From: an uncultured Lachnospiraceae bacterium
GTDB lineage: Bacteria; Bacillota; Clostridia; Lachnospirales; Lachnospiraceae
Direction of reading: 5' to 3'
DNA: 22,954 bases
Assembly (NCBI GenBank): GCA_910579325.1
Contig: CAJTTU010000053.1
Span: 1-22,954, forward strand
Positions 6,663-14,951 of this stretch are shown here, piece after piece. Position numbers and translations under genes: made by a program. The first letter of the stretch is position 1; each line of letters begins with the position of its first letter. Below the pieces are notes generated by a model. That model had not been told where the DNA came from, ran no database searches, and worked only from the letters and a program-made list of their open reading frames with translations.

Positions 6663-7274
6663 ATGATTGTAATCGACTATAAAGACCGGCGGCCGATTTA
6701 TGAGCAGGTGGTGGAGCGATTCCAGGACCTGATTGTAAAAAATGTAATCAGGGCCGGGGAACAGATGCCCTCGGTGCGCTCCCTGGCCATGGAGCTGGCC
6801 ATCAACCCCAACACGATCCAGAAAGCCTATGCGGAGCTGGAGCGGCGGGGATTTACCTACACCGTGAAGGGGCGGGGCAGCTTTGTCTCCGCCAGGGAGG
6901 AATTTCTGGAATATACGCAGAAGGAAGTGCTGGAAAGCTTCCGGAACGACGTGGACGACGCGAAGAATCTGCAGATCGCGAAAAATGTGCTGACGGACAT
7001 TATCGACCGGTGCTATGAGGGGGAGGACGGCCTTCCGAAGAAGGGGCAGCCACCGGAAAGCGAGGATGTCTCCATAAAGGAGAAAGTGCCTTTGGGGAAA
7101 GCGGATGATTTCATGGAAGAAGATCAGTTTTCGGGGAAAGAGGATGATTCTGTGAAAGAAGATCAGCTTCCGGGGAAAACGGATGATTCCATGAAAGCAA
7201 AACGACTCTCGGAGGAGAAAAATGTTTCGGCAGAACCGGGGCATCAGCCGGAAGAAGAAAGGAGCAGGGCATGA
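6663..7274 (+). CDS. GntR-family transcriptional regulator, YtrA subfamily, with a repeat-built charged tail
   Basis: Residues 1-75 form the GntR winged-helix DNA-binding domain (RRPIYEQVVERFQDLIVK, AGEQMPSVRSLAMELAINPN, TIQKAYAELERRGF, KGRGSFV). The next 45 residues are the short helical dimerisation part of the YtrA subfamily, which has no ligand-binding domain and usually represses an adjacent ABC transporter operon. YtrA proteins are normally about 120-130 residues. This one reaches 203 because of a hydrophilic, highly charged tail from about residue 120, largely made of 13-residue repeats such as GKEDDSVKEDQLP. The ATG has AGGAGGG at 6650-6656. Its stop overlaps the ABC ATPase start as ATGA, so the genes are translationally coupled. 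It likely represses its own operon through the upstream palindrome. Confidence 0.88.
   Translation: MIVIDYKDRRPIYEQVVERFQDLIVKNVIRAGEQMPSVRSLAMELAINPNTIQKAYAELERRGFTYTVKGRGSFVSAREEFLEYTQKEVLESFRNDVDDAKNLQIAKNVLTDIIDRCYEGEDGLPKKGQPPESEDVSIKEKVPLGKADDFMEEDQFSGKEDDSVKEDQLPGKTDDSMKAKRLSEEKNVSAEPGHQPEEERSRA
7095..7211 (+). repeat. Three tandem 39-bp repeats in the gntR tail
   Basis: Three adjacent 39-bp units (7095-7133, 7134-7172, 7173-7211) encode GKADDFMEEDQFS, GKEDDSVKEDQLP and GKTDDSMKAKRLS. A more diverged copy, ESEDVSIKEKVPL, directly precedes them. The units share GGGAAA and GATGATT blocks at the DNA level, so the tail probably grew by duplication in whole codons. Confidence 0.75.
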
Positions 7275-8173
7275 TTGAGGCAAAGCAGGTATCAAAATAT
7301 TATGAGGACATAAAAGCTCTGGACCAGGTTTCCGTCACGATCAACGAGGGGAATGTATTCGGCCTGGTGGGCACCAACGGCGCGGGAAAAAGCACCTTTA
7401 TGCGGATTTTAAGCGGCGTGCTGAAGGCAGACTAGGGGGAGATCACCATCGACGGCCATCCGGTGTATGAGAATATGGAGGCCAAATCCCAGGTATTCTA
7501 TATTTCCGACGACCAGTACTTTTTCCCTTCCGGAACCCCTGCGGATATGGAAACCTATTACCGGGTGGTCTATCCCCAGTTTGACCACGAACGGTTTATC
7601 AAAATGATGGCTCAGTTTGACCTGGATAAAAAGCGGAAGCTGCGCACCTTTTCCAAAGGCATGAAAAAACAGGTGTCCATCCTGCTTGGCATCTGCGCCA
7701 ATACCAAATATCTGTTCTGCGACGAGACATTCGACGGTCTGGACCCGGTGATGCGGCAGGCGGTGAAGAGCCTGTTTGCCCAGGAGATGACCAAACGGGG
7801 CATGACGCCGATTATCGCTTCCCACAACCTGCGGGAGCTGGAGGATATCTGCGACCATGTGGGGCTTCTCCACAAAGGCGGCATCCTGTTTGCCAAGGAT
7901 CTGGAGGAGATGAAAATTTACATCCATAAGATCCAGTGTGTGTTCCGGGAGGAAGGGGACGCCGAACGGGCATTTGAGGAACTGGAAATCTTACAGCAGG
8001 AACAGAGAGGCTCTCTGTACACGGTGACTGCCAGAGGTACGAGGGAGGGCATTCTGCAGAAGATTCAGGAAACCGACCCGCTGTTTGCGGAGGTGCTTCC
8101 TTTGAGCCTGGAGGAAATATTTATCAGTGAGACGGAGGTGGCCGGTTATGACATCAAAAAGCTTGTTTTTTAA
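7271..8173 (+). pseudogene. ABC transporter ATP-binding protein gene interrupted by an in-frame amber codon
   Basis: Read through one TAG, this is a complete ABC ATPase of about 300 codons. Visible parts are MIEAKQVSKYYEDIKALDQV at the start, Walker A GTNGAGKST (residues 34-42), the signature FSKGMKKQ (about 127), Walker B YLFCDETFDGLDP (about 148-160) and the H-loop ASHNLRELED (about 183). TAG at 7433-7435 is codon 55, in the segment KAD-stop-GEITIDG where family members carry an ordinary residue. As written, the gene yields a 54-residue fragment with Walker A, and a separate open frame from a GTG at 7463 lacking it. Everything after the stop is intact in frame, so the mutation is recent, suppressed, or a sequence error. 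The start forms ATGA with gntR; the end overlaps the permease by 26 bases. It would energise the adjacent permease. Confidence 0.75.
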
Positions 8174-10301
8174 ATTAATGCGGGAGGACGGGAAGCAGCG
8201 GCTCTGGAGCTTTGTGCTGGCCATGATCGTATTTTTCTTCTCCCTGCCGGTGGTGGGGGCCGCCCAGGTATCCAGCCCGATGCCGGAAAAACTGTTAAAC
8301 GACACCGTGACCAATTATATGATCGACATAAGCCCATTCTTTGCCGTCATCACGTTTATCGGTTCCATGATCTGCGGGATCAGCGGGTTTTCTTACCTGC
8401 AGTCTAAGAAAAAAGTAGATTTTTACCATGGGATTCCGGTGCGCCGGGAGATACTGTATGCCGTTTCCTATCTGAACGGCATACTGATTTACCTGGTTTC
8501 TTTTCTCGTAAACCTGTGCCTGTATCTGCTGATCGCATCAGGAAAAAGCCTGACGCCCGGGCTGATGGTTCAGTATGCGTTCAGTGCATTTGCCCTGCAT
8601 CTGGTGAACTATCTGCTGCTGTATACGGTGGCGGTGATTGCGGTGATGCTGACCGGAAATATGCTGTCCGCCACCATGGGCTGCCTGATCCTGCATTTTT
8701 ACGGAATTCTGGTCCAGCTTTTGAACTGGGGGTTTCACAGCTATTTTTACGATACCTTCTGGACAAGAGGACTGCGGCCCTATTTCTGGGTTTCTCCGGC
8801 GACGGCCTATATGGCGACAGCCAGCTCCCTGCAGTATGATATGAAACACTGGGGGTTCCCCTGGGGGGATCTGGCCACGGTTCTGGCAATCTGGCTGGCG
8901 CTTACTGTGGCGGCGCTGCTTCTGTACAGGGGCCGTCCTTCTGAGGCGGCGGAGAAGGCCGTGGCTTTTCCGAAGACAAAACCGGTGATTTATCTGCTGC
9001 TCAGCATTCCGGTGACGTTAAGCGGCGGGTGGATGTTCGCCTCCATGGCCAGCCAGTATTCCGACGGCTGGATGATTTTCGGCATGGTATGCGGCTGGCT
9101 TCTGGCCCACGGCGTTTTACAGATTGTGATGGAGTCGGAATTTAAGGCGGCTTTCCGGGGCGGCGTCAAGCTGGCCGTGGCTGGCGTGACGGCGGCGGTG
9201 ATCACGGCGGTATTTGCCTTTGACCTGACGGGCTTTGATACCTACATTCCGTCGGAAAGCCAGTTTTACAGCGCGGCGGTGGGTATGAATAACCTCAATG
9301 AAAACATATTTCTTGAGGAAGAAGGCGGAAGAAGCCTGTACCGGGTGGATGTGCCCATCAGCCAGATGGCTTTTACCGATTATCAGTCGCTGGTAGAGCT
9401 GATTGAGGAGACGGAGGGGTTCCGGAGTAAAAACGGCAGGGCGGCTGCGGCCGTGACAGAGGATGACGGAGAAAACAGAAAGCACTACGCCACAAACCTG
9501 TATGTGAAGTACTGTCTGAAAAACGGAAATGTGGTATACCGGAATTACTGGCTGACTACGGATAAGCTGGATCTGATGAACCGGGTTTTTACCGATAAGG
9601 CGTTTAAAGAGGGCTGTTACCCTGTTTTGACCCGGCCGGAGGAGCAAATCGGTAACGCCTATTTTTACAACGGAATGAATTCGGCGGTTCGGCTGGATGT
9701 TTCACATACCGAGCTTCTGCGCTTATTTCGTACCTTTTGCGAGGAATACCGGGAACTGACCCTTTATGATATGGAAGAGCTTCCTTTTGGAACGCTGACC
9801 TTCGCCAAGGAGAAAAATGAGGGTGAGCCGGGATATTACATTTATCCGTCTATGACGGAGACCGTCAGCCTTCTGGCTGCCGCCGGGATGGAAGGCCGGC
9901 AGCAGGCTGTCGGGAAGGATACCCGGGTGGTCGTTTCGGCGGAGAGTTTTTATTATGGACTCGTCAGCGAGGGGATGATAGAGGAAGGCACCGCGCCGGA
10001 GGTTACTTACACAGGAGAGAAAGCCCGGCAGCTTCTGGAATCAGCGGCTCCCTCCGACTGGCTCTGGGATAACCAGATGGTAATCAGGCCGGAAACCGCG
10101 GTTGAATTTAGCGTATCCGTATATGGAGGGACGGATGAAAACGGGAATGATATCTATGAAAATTACAGCTTTGTCGAAGGCCAGGTGCCGGAGTTTGTGC
10201 GGGAAGATTTGAATCTGGACGAACTGGAACGTCTGCAGCAGGAGCTGGATGAACGGCGGCTGGAGGAATGGGTGGATGAACAGGTGATGGAAAGGCGGTG
10301 A
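8148..10301 (+). CDS. ABC transporter permease with large soluble C-terminal domain (YtrC/D-like)
   Basis: The 717-residue protein has about nine hydrophobic segments in its first 360 residues, for example at about 20-38, 64-85, 105-130, 140-170, 172-195, 243-260, 280-300, 308-328 and 342-360. A hydrophilic domain of about 355 residues follows, ending in an acidic, coiled-coil-like helix (LDELERLQQELDERRLEEW). It is the membrane partner of the adjacent ATPase in a GntR-controlled ABC system of the Ytr type; such systems are usually linked to envelope stress or export, but the substrate is unknown. I recall similar Clostridial proteins annotated with DUF6449 in the C-terminal part; this needs a domain search. 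The ATG at 8148 has GGAGGTG seven bases upstream (8134-8140); an earlier GTG at 8127 lacks this. It overlaps the ATPase end by 26 bases, so translation is coupled. Confidence 0.8.
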   Translation: MTSKSLFFKLMREDGKQRLWSFVLAMIVFFFSLPVVGAAQVSSPMPEKLLNDTVTNYMIDISPFFAVITFIGSMICGISGFSYLQSKKKVDFYHGIPVRREILYAVSYLNGILIYLVSFLVNLCLYLLIASGKSLTPGLMVQYAFSAFALHLVNYLLLYTVAVIAVMLTGNMLSATMGCLILHFYGILVQLLNWGFHSYFYDTFWTRGLRPYFWVSPATAYMATASSLQYDMKHWGFPWGDLATVLAIWLALTVAALLLYRGRPSEAAEKAVAFPKTKPVIYLLLSIPVTLSGGWMFASMASQYSDGWMIFGMVCGWLLAHGVLQIVMESEFKAAFRGGVKLAVAGVTAAVITAVFAFDLTGFDTYIPSESQFYSAAVGMNNLNENIFLEEEGGRSLYRVDVPISQMAFTDYQSLVELIEETEGFRSKNGRAAAAVTEDDGENRKHYATNLYVKYCLKNGNVVYRNYWLTTDKLDLMNRVFTDKAFKEGCYPVLTRPEEQIGNAYFYNGMNSAVRLDVSHTELLRLFRTFCEEYRELTLYDMEELPFGTLTFAKEKNEGEPGYYIYPSMTETVSLLAAAGMEGRQQAVGKDTRVVVSAESFYYGLVSEGMIEEGTAPEVTYTGEKARQLLESAAPSDWLWDNQMVIRPETAVEFSVSVYGGTDENGNDIYENYSFVEGQVPEFVREDLNLDELERLQQELDERRLEEWVDEQVMERR

Positions 10302-10330
10302 TTACGGAGCTTTATATTTCGTAATTTATG

Positions 10331-10359
10331 TTTGCATTTTACTTTTTATCATGTATAAT
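10331..10359 (+). promoter_or_regulatory. Promoter of nifJ
   Basis: TTTGCA (10331-10336) and a perfect TATAAT (10354-10359) are 17 bases apart. Transcription would begin near 10366, so the mRNA would start inside the strong hairpin at 10364-10391 and carry a leader of about 165 bases. Confidence 0.6.
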
Positions 10360-10363
10360 AATA

Positions 10364-10391
10364 GGCGAGGGAAACACGGATTTCCCTCGCC
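10364..10391 (+). other. Strong hairpin at the 5' end of the nifJ transcript (or operon terminator)
   Basis: GGCGAGGGAAA (10364-10374) pairs perfectly with TTTCCCTCGCC (10381-10391) around a six-base loop. No run of T follows (TGATCTGTTTATG), so it is a poor intrinsic terminator for the ABC operon. Its position at the predicted nifJ transcription start suggests a 5' stem-loop that protects the mRNA. A dual role is possible. Confidence 0.5.
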
Positions 10392-10471
10392 TGATCTGTT
10401 TATGCGCACATCTGCGTGAGGGATGCGGCCGTTTGCGGCGGCTGCAGGCGCCGCGGGTGTGTCAGTACATT

Positions 10472-10494
10472 GGGGGCCGGATAGTTTCGCCCCC
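10472..10494 (+). other. GC-rich stem-loop in the nifJ leader
   Basis: GGGGGC (10472-10477) pairs with GCCCCC (10489-10494) around an 11-base loop, about 23 bases upstream of the nifJ ribosome-binding site. The leader 10366-10532 is otherwise rich in GC blocks around 10425-10455. No known riboswitch consensus was recognised. Confidence 0.35.
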
Positions 10495-10532
10495 TGATAT
10501 CACCATAAAAATTCGTAGGAGGAAATACGATA

Positions 10533-13500
10533 ATGGCTAGAAAAATGAAAACCATGGATGGCAACCATGCTGCGGCACATGTGTCTTACGCATATACCGA
10601 AGTAGCGGCGATTTATCCGATTACCCCTTCCTCTGTGATGGCGGAAGCGGTGGACGAGTGGGCGACCGACGGAAGAAAGAATATTTTCGGCCAGGAAGTC
10701 CAGGTAATCGAGATGCAGTCCGAGGCCGGCGCTGCCGGCGCCGTACACGGCTCTTTGGCGGCAGGCGCGCTGACCACCACCTTTACGGCTTCTCAGGGTC
10801 TGTTATTGATGATTCCGAATCTTTATAAAATTGCCGGCGAGCAGCTGCCGGGCGTGTTCAACGTATCCGCCCGTGCCCTGGCTTCCCATGCGCTGTCTAT
10901 TTTCGGCGACCATTCCGACGTGATGGCATGCCGTCAGACCGGCTGCGCCCTGCTGTGCGAATCCAGCGTTCAGGAGGTTATGGACCTGACGCCGGTAGCC
11001 CACTGCGCGGCGATCAAAGGCCGTGTGCCTTTCCTGAATTTCTTCGACGGTTTCCGTACCTCCCATGAGATTCAGAAAATCGAGGCGTGGGACTATGAGG
11101 ATTTGAAGGATATGGTTGACCTGGATGCGGTGCAGGCTTACAGGGACAGCGCTTTAAATCCCAACCATCCCTGCCAGAGAGGCTCCGCCCAGAACCCGGA
11201 TATTTTCTTCCAGGCCAGAGAGGCGTGCAACCCTTATTATGAAGAACTTCCTGCCATCGTCCAGGAATATATGGACAAGGTAAATGCCAAGATCGGCACA
11301 GATTATAAATTATTTAACTATCACGGCGCTGCGGACGCGGAGCATGTGATTATCGCCATGGGTTCCGTGTGCGACACCATCGACGAGACGCTGGCCTATA
11401 TGACGGCGGCCGGAGAAAAAGTAGGCGTGGTAAAGGTGCGCCTGTACCGTCCTTTCAGCGCGAAGGCACTGATCGAGGCGATTCCTGATACCGTAAAGCA
11501 GATCAGCGTCCTGGACAGAACGAAAGAGCCCGGTTCCATGGGCGAGCCTCTGTATCTGGATGTGGTAGCAGCCTTAAAGGGCAGCAAGTTTGACGCAGTG
11601 CCCGTATTCTCCGGACGTTACGGCTTAGGCTCCAAGGATACCACCCCCGGACAGATTATCGCCGTATACCGGAACAAGGAAAAAGCGGAATTCACCATCG
11701 GCATCACCGACGACGTGACCAATCTTTCCCTGGAAGTAAAAGAGAACCCCGATACCACCCCTGCCTCCACCATCAGCTGCAAGTTCTGGGGCCTGGGCGC
11801 GGACGGTACGGTTGGCGCGAACAAAAACTCCATCAAGATTATCGGCGACAATACGGATATGTATGCCCAGGCATACTTTGACTATGATTCCAAGAAGTCG
11901 GGCGGCGTGACCATCTCCCACCTCCGTTTCGGAAAGGACCCGATCCGTTCCACCTACCTGATTTCCATGGCAAATTTCGTAGCCTGCCACAACCCTTCCT
12001 ATGTGCGCAAGTACAATATGGTGCAGGATATCAAGGACGGCGGAACCTTCCTGTTGAACTGCTCCTGGGATCTGGCGGGGCTTGAGGAGCATCTGCCCGG
12101 ACAGGCCAAGAGATATATTGCGGAGCACAACATTAAATTATATACCATCGACGGCGTAAAGATCGGTATCGAGACCGGCATGGGTCCGACCCGGATCAAT
12201 ACGATCCTCCAGTCCGCTTTCTTTAAGCTGGCCAATATCATTCCCGAGGACAAGGCCATCGAGCTGATGAAAAAGGCGGCCCAGGACACCTATGGAAGAA
12301 AAGGCGAGGATGTTGTAAAGAAGAACTGGGCGGCCATCGAGGAAGGCGCAAAGCAGGTAGCGGAAATCCAGGTGCCGGAAAGCTGGAAGAACTGCGCCGA
12401 CGAGACCCTTGGCATGACGGCTTCCGGAAACCGGAAGGATGTGGTTGATTTTGTAAACAACATCCAGATCCCGATTAATATGCAGGAAGGCAATAAGCTG
12501 CCCGTATCCGCTTTCAAGCCTTATGTGGACGGCTCCACCCCTTCCGGCGCTTCTGCTTTTGAGAAGCGGGGCATCGCAGTGAATGTGCCCGTATGGAATC
12601 CGGAGAACTGTATCCAGTGTAATTTCTGTTCCTATGTGTGCCCTCACGCGGTAATCCGTCCCGTAGCCATGACGGAAGCGGAAGCAGCCGCTATGCCTGA
12701 GGGTACCCAGACACTGCCGATGACAGGCCTGAAAGAGCTGAAATTTACCATTACCGTTTCCGCCCTTGACTGTACCGGATGCGGCTCCTGCGCGAATGTC
12801 TGCCCCGGAAAGAAGGGAGACAAGGCGCTGACCATGCAGCCGCTGGCGGAGCATGAGGGACAGCAGGTAATCTTTGACGCAGGCCAAAAGGTTCCGAGAA
12901 AAGCGGAGGTTGCCGAGAAGTTTAAAGAGACTACCGTAAAGGGAAGCCAGTTCAAGCAGCCGCTGTTAGAGTTCTCCGGCGCATGCGCAGGCTGCGGCGA
13001 GACCCCTTACGCCAAGCTGATTACCCAGCTGTTCGGCGACAGGATGTATATCGCGAACGCAACGGGATGTTCCTCCATCTGGGGCAACTCCTCACCGTCC
13101 ACCCCTTACACGGTCAATGAAAAAGGCCACGGCCCCGCATGGGATAACTCCCTGTTCGAGGACAATGCGGAGTTCGGCTACGGTATGCTGTTGGCCCAGA
13201 ATGCCATCAGAAATCGTCTGAGAGAAGAAGTGGAAGAGCTGGCCGCAAACGCCAAGACCGACACGGTGAAGGAAGCCTGCCAGGGCTGGCTGGATACCTT
13301 CGGCAACGGCGCGGCAAACGGCGCAGCTTCCGAGAAGCTGATCGAGGCGCTTGAGAACTGCAAGTGCACCAGCGAGAGAAAGCTGACGATCCTGAAAGAA
13401 AAAGATTTCCTGGCCAAAAAGTCCCAGTGGGTATTCGGCGGCGACGGCTGGGCATATGATATCGGCTTCGGCGGTGTGGACCATGTGCTGGCCAGCGGCA

Positions 13501-14084
13501 AGGATATCAATATCATGGTATTCGACACCGAGGTTTATTCCAACACCGGCGGCCAGGCATCCAAGTCTACCCCTGTGGGCGCGGTAGCCCAGTTCGCGGC
13601 AGGCGGCAAGGATGTGAAGAAGAAAGATCTGGCCCAGATTGCCATGAGCTACGGCTATGTATATGTGGCGCAGATCGCCATGGGCGCGGACTACAACCAG
13701 ACCGTGAAGGCCATCGCCGAGGCGGAGGCTTATCCGGGACCTTCCCTGATTATCGCCTACGCTCCTTGTATCAACCATGGTATCAAGGCCGGTATGAGCA
13801 AGGCTCAGACCGAGGAGAAGATGGCTGTTGAGGCCGGCTACTGGCATCTGTTCCGGTTCAATCCGGCGCTGGCAGAGGAAGGCCAGAATCCTTTCTCCCT
13901 GGACAGCAAGACGCCTACGGAAAGCTATCAGGACTTCATCAAGGGCGAGGTTCGTTACTCATCCCTGGCACTGAAGAACCCGGAGCGCGCAAAGGCACTG
14001 TTCGAAAAATCCGAGGCGAACGCGACGGCCAAGTATGCGCATCTTAGCAAGCTGGTGGCGTTGTATGCGACGGAAGAGAAATAA
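10533..14084 (+). CDS. nifJ: Pyruvate:ferredoxin (flavodoxin) oxidoreductase
   Basis: This 1183-residue single-chain enzyme oxidises pyruvate with CoA to acetyl-CoA, CO2 and reduced ferredoxin, the central step of anaerobic pyruvate catabolism in the cytoplasm. The N-terminal domain starts with YAYTEVAAIYPITPSSVMAE, the conserved pyruvate/TPP-binding region. Two [4Fe-4S] clusters of the inserted ferredoxin domain are visible as NCIQCNFCSYVCPHAV (about 690) and DCTGCGSCANVCPG (about 745). The TPP domain carries cluster ligands ACAGCGETPYAK (about 816), the motif GGDGWAYDIGFGG (about 968) and EVYSNTGGQASKSTP (about 998). All domains are present and in order, at the full family length. The ribosome-binding site is AGGAGG, ten bases upstream. 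Codon choice is strongly biased compared with its neighbours, as expected for high expression. It stands alone behind its own promoter and structured leader. Confidence 0.97.
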   Translation: MARKMKTMDGNHAAAHVSYAYTEVAAIYPITPSSVMAEAVDEWATDGRKNIFGQEVQVIEMQSEAGAAGAVHGSLAAGALTTTFTASQGLLLMIPNLYKIAGEQLPGVFNVSARALASHALSIFGDHSDVMACRQTGCALLCESSVQEVMDLTPVAHCAAIKGRVPFLNFFDGFRTSHEIQKIEAWDYEDLKDMVDLDAVQAYRDSALNPNHPCQRGSAQNPDIFFQAREACNPYYEELPAIVQEYMDKVNAKIGTDYKLFNYHGAADAEHVIIAMGSVCDTIDETLAYMTAAGEKVGVVKVRLYRPFSAKALIEAIPDTVKQISVLDRTKEPGSMGEPLYLDVVAALKGSKFDAVPVFSGRYGLGSKDTTPGQIIAVYRNKEKAEFTIGITDDVTNLSLEVKENPDTTPASTISCKFWGLGADGTVGANKNSIKIIGDNTDMYAQAYFDYDSKKSGGVTISHLRFGKDPIRSTYLISMANFVACHNPSYVRKYNMVQDIKDGGTFLLNCSWDLAGLEEHLPGQAKRYIAEHNIKLYTIDGVKIGIETGMGPTRINTILQSAFFKLANIIPEDKAIELMKKAAQDTYGRKGEDVVKKNWAAIEEGAKQVAEIQVPESWKNCADETLGMTASGNRKDVVDFVNNIQIPINMQEGNKLPVSAFKPYVDGSTPSGASAFEKRGIAVNVPVWNPENCIQCNFCSYVCPHAVIRPVAMTEAEAAAMPEGTQTLPMTGLKELKFTITVSALDCTGCGSCANVCPGKKGDKALTMQPLAEHEGQQVIFDAGQKVPRKAEVAEKFKETTVKGSQFKQPLLEFSGACAGCGETPYAKLITQLFGDRMYIANATGCSSIWGNSSPSTPYTVNEKGHGPAWDNSLFEDNAEFGYGMLLAQNAIRNRLREEVEELAANAKTDTVKEACQGWLDTFGNGAANGAASEKLIEALENCKCTSERKLTILKEKDFLAKKSQWVFGGDGWAYDIGFGGVDHVLASGKDINIMVFDTEVYSNTGGQASKSTPVGAVAQFAAGGKDVKKKDLAQIAMSYGYVYVAQIAMGADYNQTVKAIAEAEAYPGPSLIIAYAPCINHGIKAGMSKAQTEEKMAVEAGYWHLFRFNPALAEEGQNPFSLDSKTPTESYQDFIKGEVRYSSLALKNPERAKALFEKSEANATAKYAHLSKLVALYATEEK

Positions 14085-14112
14085 GGGAAACTGATCATAT
14101 GAAACGAGATTG

Positions 14113-14206
14113 TCCGGGGCAGGGTGGAAAACTTTTCCCTTTCTGTCCGGATGATCTGTGCAGATACCGTACTGTTTGTATGTTAATCATATGGGCGGTA
14201 CGGTAT
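14113..14206 (+). terminator. Two consecutive hairpins downstream of nifJ, probable 3' end
   Basis: The first hairpin has an outer stem TCCGG/CCGGA (14113-14117, 14147-14151) with inner CAG/CTG and AGGG/CCCT pairs. The second is ATACCGTAC (14164-14172) with GTACGGTAT (14198-14206), nine perfect pairs. Neither is followed by a T-run, so termination would be factor-dependent, or these are processed 3' stabilising stems. The interval 14085-14241 holds nothing else recognisable. Confidence 0.4.
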
Positions 14207-14241
14207 TGCTATAAAAAATCTGCAACACCCCTCCTTTAATT

Positions 14242-14254
14242 TGTTATGATAACA
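14242..14254 (+). promoter_or_regulatory. Extended -10 promoter of xpt overlapping a perfect palindrome
   Basis: TGTTATGAT (14242-14250) fits the extended -10 form TGnTATnAT, with no good -35 box. The same bases form the perfect palindrome TGTTAT-G-ATAACA (14242-14254), which could be an operator. The purine riboswitch that often precedes xpt in Bacillota was not recognised here. Confidence 0.35.
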
Positions 14255-14322
14255 GATAATGAGGCAGACAGGTGTATGTCTCTTTTATAATCATGAGGTT
14301 GACCGGCCGGAAAGAGGAAACG

Positions 14323-14898
14323 ATGAAATTACTGGAAGATAAAATCCGAAAAGACGGAGTCGTACAAGACGGCGGCGTGCTGAAGGTGGACGGTTTTCTG
14401 AACCATCAGATGGATATCGAGCTGTTTGACGAGATGGGGAAAGAGTGGAAACGGCTGTTTGCTGACATGCCGGTGAATAAGATCCTCACCATCGAGGCTT
14501 CGGGAATCGGCATGGCCTGCATTGCCGCACAGCATTTTCATGTGCCGGTGGTGTTTGCGAAAAAAGCACAGAGTCTGAATATCGACGGCGAGGTTTATAC
14601 GGCAAAGGTAGAGTCCTTTACGTATGGACGGGTTTATGATGTGATTGTGTCAAAAAAGTTTCTGGGACCGGAGGATCACGTGCTGATTATCGATGATTTC
14701 CTGGCGAATGGCAAGGCGCTGGAAGGATTGATTGAGATCGTGGAAAGCGCCGGAGCGACGCTGGAAGGCGTGGGGATCGCTATTGAAAAAGGTTTTCAGC
14801 CCGGTGGTGAGCTGATCCGCAGTAAAGGTGTCAGGGTAGAGTCGCTGGCGGTAGTGGAGTCGATGGATGTGGAGAACGGCGTGAGATTCCGCAGGTAG
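14323..14898 (+). CDS. xpt: Xanthine phosphoribosyltransferase
   Basis: Xpt salvages xanthine by joining it to PRPP to give XMP, which feeds guanine nucleotide synthesis in the cytoplasm. The 191-residue length matches the family exactly. The N-terminal MKLLEDKIRKDG and LKVDGFLNHQMD are typical, and IEASGIGMACIAAQ (about 57-70) is the phosphate-contact loop region. HVLIIDDFLANGKAL (about 119-133) is the PRPP-binding signature with its paired aspartates. The ATG at 14323 matches the family N-terminus and has AGAGGA five bases upstream; the frame extends 17 codons further upstream to 14272, but this adds no conserved sequence. It appears monocistronic, without the usual permease neighbour pbuX. 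The stop is TAG, showing that TAG serves as a normal terminator in this genome. Confidence 0.95.
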   Translation: MKLLEDKIRKDGVVQDGGVLKVDGFLNHQMDIELFDEMGKEWKRLFADMPVNKILTIEASGIGMACIAAQHFHVPVVFAKKAQSLNIDGEVYTAKVESFTYGRVYDVIVSKKFLGPEDHVLIIDDFLANGKALEGLIEIVESAGATLEGVGIAIEKGFQPGGELIRSKGVRVESLAVVESMDVENGVRFRR

Positions 14899-14951
14899 TT
14901 TACAAGGATTCGGTTTGAGTTATTTTTGCGGTTAATTTGCGATTTTTTTTC

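Noticed and set aside
6630..7295. 221-codon minus-strand open frame opposite gntR
   Set aside because: Its repetitive N-terminal half is the mirror of the 39-bp repeats in the gntR tail; no promoter or ribosome-binding site.
7433..7435. Genome-wide reassignment of TAG as a sense codon
   Set aside because: xpt and the dehydratase gene both end in TAG at natural family lengths, so TAG is a working stop here; a local event is more likely.
10366..10532. Thiamine pyrophosphate riboswitch in the nifJ leader
   Set aside because: The enzyme uses TPP, but the CUGAGA and other conserved thi-box segments are absent.
13092..13847. 251-codon open frame on the minus strand inside nifJ (also 12138-12887 and 11625-12128)
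   Set aside because: Antisense to clearly coding nifJ sequence, no ribosome-binding site or family motif; such frames arise from the biased codon use of nifJ.
14207..14322. Purine riboswitch upstream of xpt
   Set aside because: Looked for the conserved loop and core elements of the guanine/xanthine aptamer; none were recognisable in the leader.
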